A stretch of DNA of 64,000 nucleotides from Chryseobacterium nepalense (GTDB lineage Bacteria > Bacteroidota > Bacteroidia > Flavobacteriales > Weeksellaceae), in NCBI RefSeq assembly GCF_023195755.1, contig NZ_CP096203.1, forward strand, positions 2,046,001 through 2,110,000, written 5' to 3'. The number at the start of each line of letters is the position of its first letter. Within the stretch, counting starts at the first letter, position 1. This document shows positions 60,899 to 64,000 of the stretch, piece by piece. Made by a program: the position numbers and the translations under genes. Below the pieces are notes generated by a model. The model was not told the DNA's origin. It did not search any database and was given only the letters and a program-made list of their open reading frames with translations.

Positions 60899-61762
60899 TT
60901 AGTTGAATTCAGCGAAAGACTGCTGGATACTCATAGCAATCTCATCGATCTTATAAGTTAATCCGTCAATTTTAGAAGTAAAGAAGTTATAAAGGATGAT
61001 AGCGATTGCTGAAGTACCAATACCTAAAGCTGTGTTAATCAAAGCTTCAGAGATACCTGTTGAAAGTGCAGCAGCATCCGGAGTACCTCCTCCAGAACCT
61101 AATGCGAAGAATGCCTTGATCATCCCGATTACCGTACCTAAAAGTGCTACTAACGTTGCAACAGTACCTAAAGTAGAAAGGATCATCATGTTTTTCTCAA
61201 GCATTGGCATCTCAAGAGTAGTAGCTTCTTCGATTGCTTTGTTAAGCGCTACCATTTTTTGCTCTTTGTTAAGCGTAGTATCGTGAGATAAAGCTTTGTA
61301 AGTAGTAAGACCTTCTTTCACTACGTTTCCAACAGAACCTTGTTGTCTGTCACACTCTTCTAAAGCTTCATCAATTTTGTTTTGATTCAATAAGCTTCTT
61401 ACCTGAATTACGAAGTTATCTAAGTTCCCTTTTCCAGCTGCTCTCCCTAGAACTAAAGCTCTTTCAATTGAGAATACGATTACGGTTAGCATGAAAGTAA
61501 TCAAGATTGGTACGATAACTCCTCCTTTGTAGATAATACCTAAGAAAGAATCTGGGTGAATGTCTTTTCCTTCAACATCTGAAAACGCTACAGATCCTGC
61601 ACCTAATTTGTCAGCATCTTTAAAATTTCCAGGGCTACCCAAAACGAATAAATAAATACAAATTCCTATAGCTAAGATAATAGGAATAATAACAGCTGGG
61701 TTTAAACCTCCCGCTTTTCTAGCAACTACTTGCTCATCATTTTTTGAAACATTCATTTCCAT
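60899..61762 (-). CDS. exbB: MotA/TolQ/ExbB proton channel protein
   Basis: The 287-residue channel subunit of the Ton motor. Three membrane helices: about 25-43 (AVIIPIILAIGICIYLFV), about 84-103 (VIVPILITFMLTVIVF) and the long pair near the C-terminus (MMILSTLGTVATLVALLGTVIGM and ALGIGTSAIAIILYNFF). A cytoplasmic loop holds the conserved LNQNKIDEALEECD region. First gene of exbB-exbD-exbD-tonB. ATG at 61762 or 61756 (MNVSKNDEQ) could be used. A near-perfect promoter lies 51 bases upstream. Confidence 0.95.
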   Translation of the reverse strand: MEMNVSKNDEQVVARKAGGLNPAVIIPIILAIGICIYLFVLGSPGNFKDADKLGAGSVAFSDVEGKDIHPDSFLGIIYKGGVIVPILITFMLTVIVFSIERALVLGRAAGKGNLDNFVIQVRSLLNQNKIDEALEECDRQQGSVGNVVKEGLTTYKALSHDTTLNKEQKMVALNKAIEEATTLEMPMLEKNMMILSTLGTVATLVALLGTVIGMIKAFFALGSGGGTPDAAALSTGISEALINTALGIGTSAIAIILYNFFTSKIDGLTYKIDEIAMSIQQSFAEFN

Positions 61763-61812
61763 ATTTAACTAAATTATATTGTTTTAAAATTTTACAAGGT
61801 GTAAATTAAAGG

Positions 61813-61841
61813 CAAAATTAATTAAAATGCAAGAGTCTCAA
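61813..61841 (-). promoter_or_regulatory. Ton operon promoter
   Basis: Minus strand: TTG (61841-61839), 18-base spacer, TAATTTTG (61820-61813), then 50 bases to the exbB ATG. Exact consensus at both elements. Confidence 0.85.
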
Positions 61842-62002
61842 ATAAACATTTCTGTTTTTTTTGATAATAAAAATTTAATACGATTTCGATATTATAATTA
61901 TTTTCTCTTTTTTTGGCAATAATCTTTAAATTTAATCATTACATTAAAAATTTAAAAAATATAAGCCTTCATTTTTTTTAATTTGCCAATGTTAATTTTT
62001 AT

Positions 62003-64000
62003 TTAAATTACAATGTTCACAATTCTTCCCGGCACCACAATAATTTTCTTTGGTGTCTTACCTTCCAGAAACTGCTGAACTTTCTCATCTTTCATTACAG
62101 AATCTTCCACTTCTTTAGCTGAAAGCTGTGCAGATAATGCCAGTTTATGTTTTGTTTTCCCGTTAATACTAATCGGATATTCAATTTCGTCTTCTACCAG
62201 GTAATCCTCGTTCAATACAGGGAATTTTTCAAACTCAATTGAAGTTGTATGGCCGAGCAGACTCCAAAGTTCCTCACATATGTGTGGCGCATACGGAGAA
62301 ATGATAACGGACAAAGGTTCCAAAATATTGCGTTTGTTGCATTTTATTTTTTGCAATTCGTTTACCGCAATCATAAATGAAGAAACAGACGTATTGAAAG
62401 AAAAATTTTCAATATCGTATACCACTTTCTTTATTAAGGTATGCAAAACTTTGTATTCCGCTTTTGTCGGCTCTTCATCTGACACTTCAAAAACTTCGCC
62501 ATTAAAATATAAATTCCAGAATTTTTTAAGGAAACCGTAAACTCCGCTCAGTCCCTGCGTGTTCCAGGGCTTGGATTGTTCCAATGGTCCTAGGAACATT
62601 TCATACAATCTTAAACCGTCTGCACCGTATTCTTCACAGATATCATCCGGGTTTACGACATTGTATTTTGACTTGGACATTTTTTCTACTTCGCGTTCAG
62701 TGATAAATTTTCCATCCTCTTCAAAAATAAATTCTGCATCTGCAAAATCCGGCCGCCAAGCTTTAAATGCTTCCGTATCCAATTCGTCTGATGTTCCCTT
62801 TAATAAAGATACATCAACGTGGATTTGCTGAGTTTCATATTCTTTGGCTAAATTTTTAGATACATATTTGTTCGTTCCTTCAATTCTATAAACAAATGCA
62901 CTCATCCCCAAAATCATTCCCTGATTAATCAGCTTCTGGAAAGGTTCATTATGATTAATATATCCTCTGTCCTTTAAAAACATATTCCAGAATCTTGAAT
63001 ACAACAAATGCCCGGTTGCGTGCTCGCTTCCTCCAATATACAGATCAACCTGTCCCCAATAATCGGCAAGGTCTTTTTTAACAAAAACATTTTCGTCATG
63101 CGGATCCATGTATCGTAAGAAATACCATGAGCTTCCTGCCCAACCCGGCATTGTCGATAGTTCTAAAGGAAAAATTGTTTTTTCATCAATCAGATCCGTA
63201 TCAACCACTTTTTGATTGACTTCATCCCACGCAAAAGTTTTTGCATTTCCCAATGGCGGATCTCCGTCTTCTGTCGGTAAATATTTTTCAACTTCAGGAA
63301 GTTCCAATGGTAATGCTGAAGTTGGCAAAGTGTAAGGCATTCCATCCTTATAATATATAGGAACCGGCTCACCCCAATATCTTTGTCTGGAGAAAATGGC
63401 ATCACGCTGTCTGTAGTTGGTTGTTCCATGACCGATTCCTCTTTTTTCGATCGCAGAAATAATCAGTGCTTTTGCTTCGTCATATTTTAAACCATTTAAA
63501 AAATCCGAGTTTACACATACGGAATCTTTAGAATCGAAAGATTTCTCCTGAATATCTTCATCGGTTTCTACAACCTTTTTAATTTCTAAATTAAATTTCT
63601 TTGCAAATCTGTGATCACGCTCATCGTGAGCCGGAACGGCCATTACAGCTCCTGTTCCATATCCTATTAATACGTAATCTGAAATATAGACCGGCATTCT
63701 TTCATTGCTGAAAGGGTTGAGAGCATAACTACCCGTGAAAGCTCCCGAAACATTTTTCACATCCGCCATACGGTCTCTTTCCGTTTTTTTGGAAGTTTCT
63801 TCGATATAGCTATCAATCTCAGCTTTCTGTTCCGGTGTGGTGATGGCTTCTACCAAAGGATTTTCCGGAGCCAGCACCATAAAAGTTGCCCCGAAAATAG
63901 TGTCCGGTCTTGTTGTAAATACTTCAATAACTTCATCAGGATGACTTTCAATTTCAAATTTCACCTGAGCTCCCTGGGATTTTCCGATCCAGTATTCCTG
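62003..64000 (-). CDS. leuS: Leucine-tRNA ligase, partial (N-terminus outside the window)
   Basis: Class Ia synthetase charging tRNA-Leu. The frame is open through base 64000; codons before the GTG at 63964 already encode QEYWIGKSQGAQV, the LeuRS block before the editing domain, so the true start lies beyond the window. The editing domain (FTTRPDTIFGATFMV), catalytic-site motifs and the KMSKS loop (VEKMSKSKYNVVNPDD) are present, followed by the anticodon-binding region (FSFNTSVSSFMIAVNELQK) and a C-terminal domain. Stop at 62003. Confidence 0.97.
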   Translation of the reverse strand, partial: QEYWIGKSQGAQVKFEIESHPDEVIEVFTTRPDTIFGATFMVLAPENPLVEAITTPEQKAEIDSYIEETSKKTERDRMADVKNVSGAFTGSYALNPFSNERMPVYISDYVLIGYGTGAVMAVPAHDERDHRFAKKFNLEIKKVVETDEDIQEKSFDSKDSVCVNSDFLNGLKYDEAKALIISAIEKRGIGHGTTNYRQRDAIFSRQRYWGEPVPIYYKDGMPYTLPTSALPLELPEVEKYLPTEDGDPPLGNAKTFAWDEVNQKVVDTDLIDEKTIFPLELSTMPGWAGSSWYFLRYMDPHDENVFVKKDLADYWGQVDLYIGGSEHATGHLLYSRFWNMFLKDRGYINHNEPFQKLINQGMILGMSAFVYRIEGTNKYVSKNLAKEYETQQIHVDVSLLKGTSDELDTEAFKAWRPDFADAEFIFEEDGKFITEREVEKMSKSKYNVVNPDDICEEYGADGLRLYEMFLGPLEQSKPWNTQGLSGVYGFLKKFWNLYFNGEVFEVSDEEPTKAEYKVLHTLIKKVVYDIENFSFNTSVSSFMIAVNELQKIKCNKRNILEPLSVIISPYAPHICEELWSLLGHTTSIEFEKFPVLNEDYLVEDEIEYPISINGKTKHKLALSAQLSAKEVEDSVMKDEKVQQFLEGKTPKKIIVVPGRIVNIVI

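Noticed and set aside
61763..62002. Small gene between exbB and leuS
   Set aside because: The region is very AT-rich with no frame of note; it contains the Ton operon promoter and otherwise nothing recognised.

Overview
The window is chromosomal DNA of a Bacteroidota bacterium, most likely Flavobacteriia close to Chryseobacterium (Weeksellaceae). The evidence is AT-rich intergenic DNA, promoters of the TTG-N17-24-TAnnTTTG type, almost no Shine-Dalgarno sequences, proteins with type IX secretion (T9SS) C-terminal signals, a single-subunit cytochrome b SdhC, bTHX, a long NusB, PUR/DUF3276, and the rlmD-DUF6452-DUF6048 and acpP-fabF-rnc-IPExxxVDY-pyk gene orders. Two genes run off the window: a PIN-like protein at the left edge and leuS at the right edge. 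There is no rRNA, no CRISPR array, no insertion sequence and no prophage. One tRNA (His) is present.

Layout. 1-2.7 kb: partial PIN-like gene, an orphan 136-aa ORF and a secreted nuclease. 2.9-7.2 kb: fatty-acid/RNase III/pyruvate kinase operon. 7.2-12 kb: thioredoxin-like protein, aldehyde dehydrogenase, histidine-degradation genes hutG and hutI separated by a small GIY-YIG gene between palindromes, then a decayed four-helix-bundle gene between hexamer arrays. 12.4-15 kb: ruvB, metallo-beta-lactamase-fold hydrolase, coaE. 15-26.7 kb: surface proteins, including a 2147-aa reprolysin-like and a 683-aa M43 metalloprotease, both T9SS cargo, then DUF6048/DUF6452. 26.7-34.3 kb: rlmD, a thioredoxin-fold lipoprotein lacking its cysteines, and the sdhCAB operon with an extra secreted protein between sdhA and sdhB. 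34.4-42.6 kb: comEC, lpxB, DUF2480, DUF937, bTHX (39 aa), a MATE exporter and aspS. 42.6-47.7 kb: a decayed membrane-anchored gene, then the NHEJ genes ku and ligD; ligD is split by a frameshift at an A9 tract. 47.7-52 kb: SDR gene, 23-bp tandem repeats, yajC, DUF1573, nusB, ABC exporter, PUR protein. 52.4-64 kb: T9SS proteins, tRNA-His, bshB1, and a Ton energy-transduction operon (exbB-exbD-exbD-tonB) followed by a PstS-like lipoprotein and a TPR protein, then leuS.

How the genes work together. Most of the window is housekeeping (lipid, carbon, translation, respiration, lipid A). An accessory layer of secreted proteases and lipoproteins matches a surface-degrading lifestyle powered by TonB. 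The least explained material is intergenic: (i) 17-bp palindromes in inverted orientation flanking the GIY-YIG gene; (ii) degenerate 6-bp repeat arrays in inverted orientation flanking a dead four-helix-bundle gene; (iii) two 7-bp repeat arrays at the MATE 3' end and in the aspS leader; (iv) a 23-bp tandem repeat upstream of a gene that appears to be leaderless. Items i and ii have the outline of small non-autonomous or self-contained repeat units and are the best candidates for something undescribed.

All calls come from reading the sequence. No database search, folding programme or GC calculation was run. Start codons were moved to an internal ATG when the longest frame began with TTG or GTG, or when a promoter box lay inside the extension.
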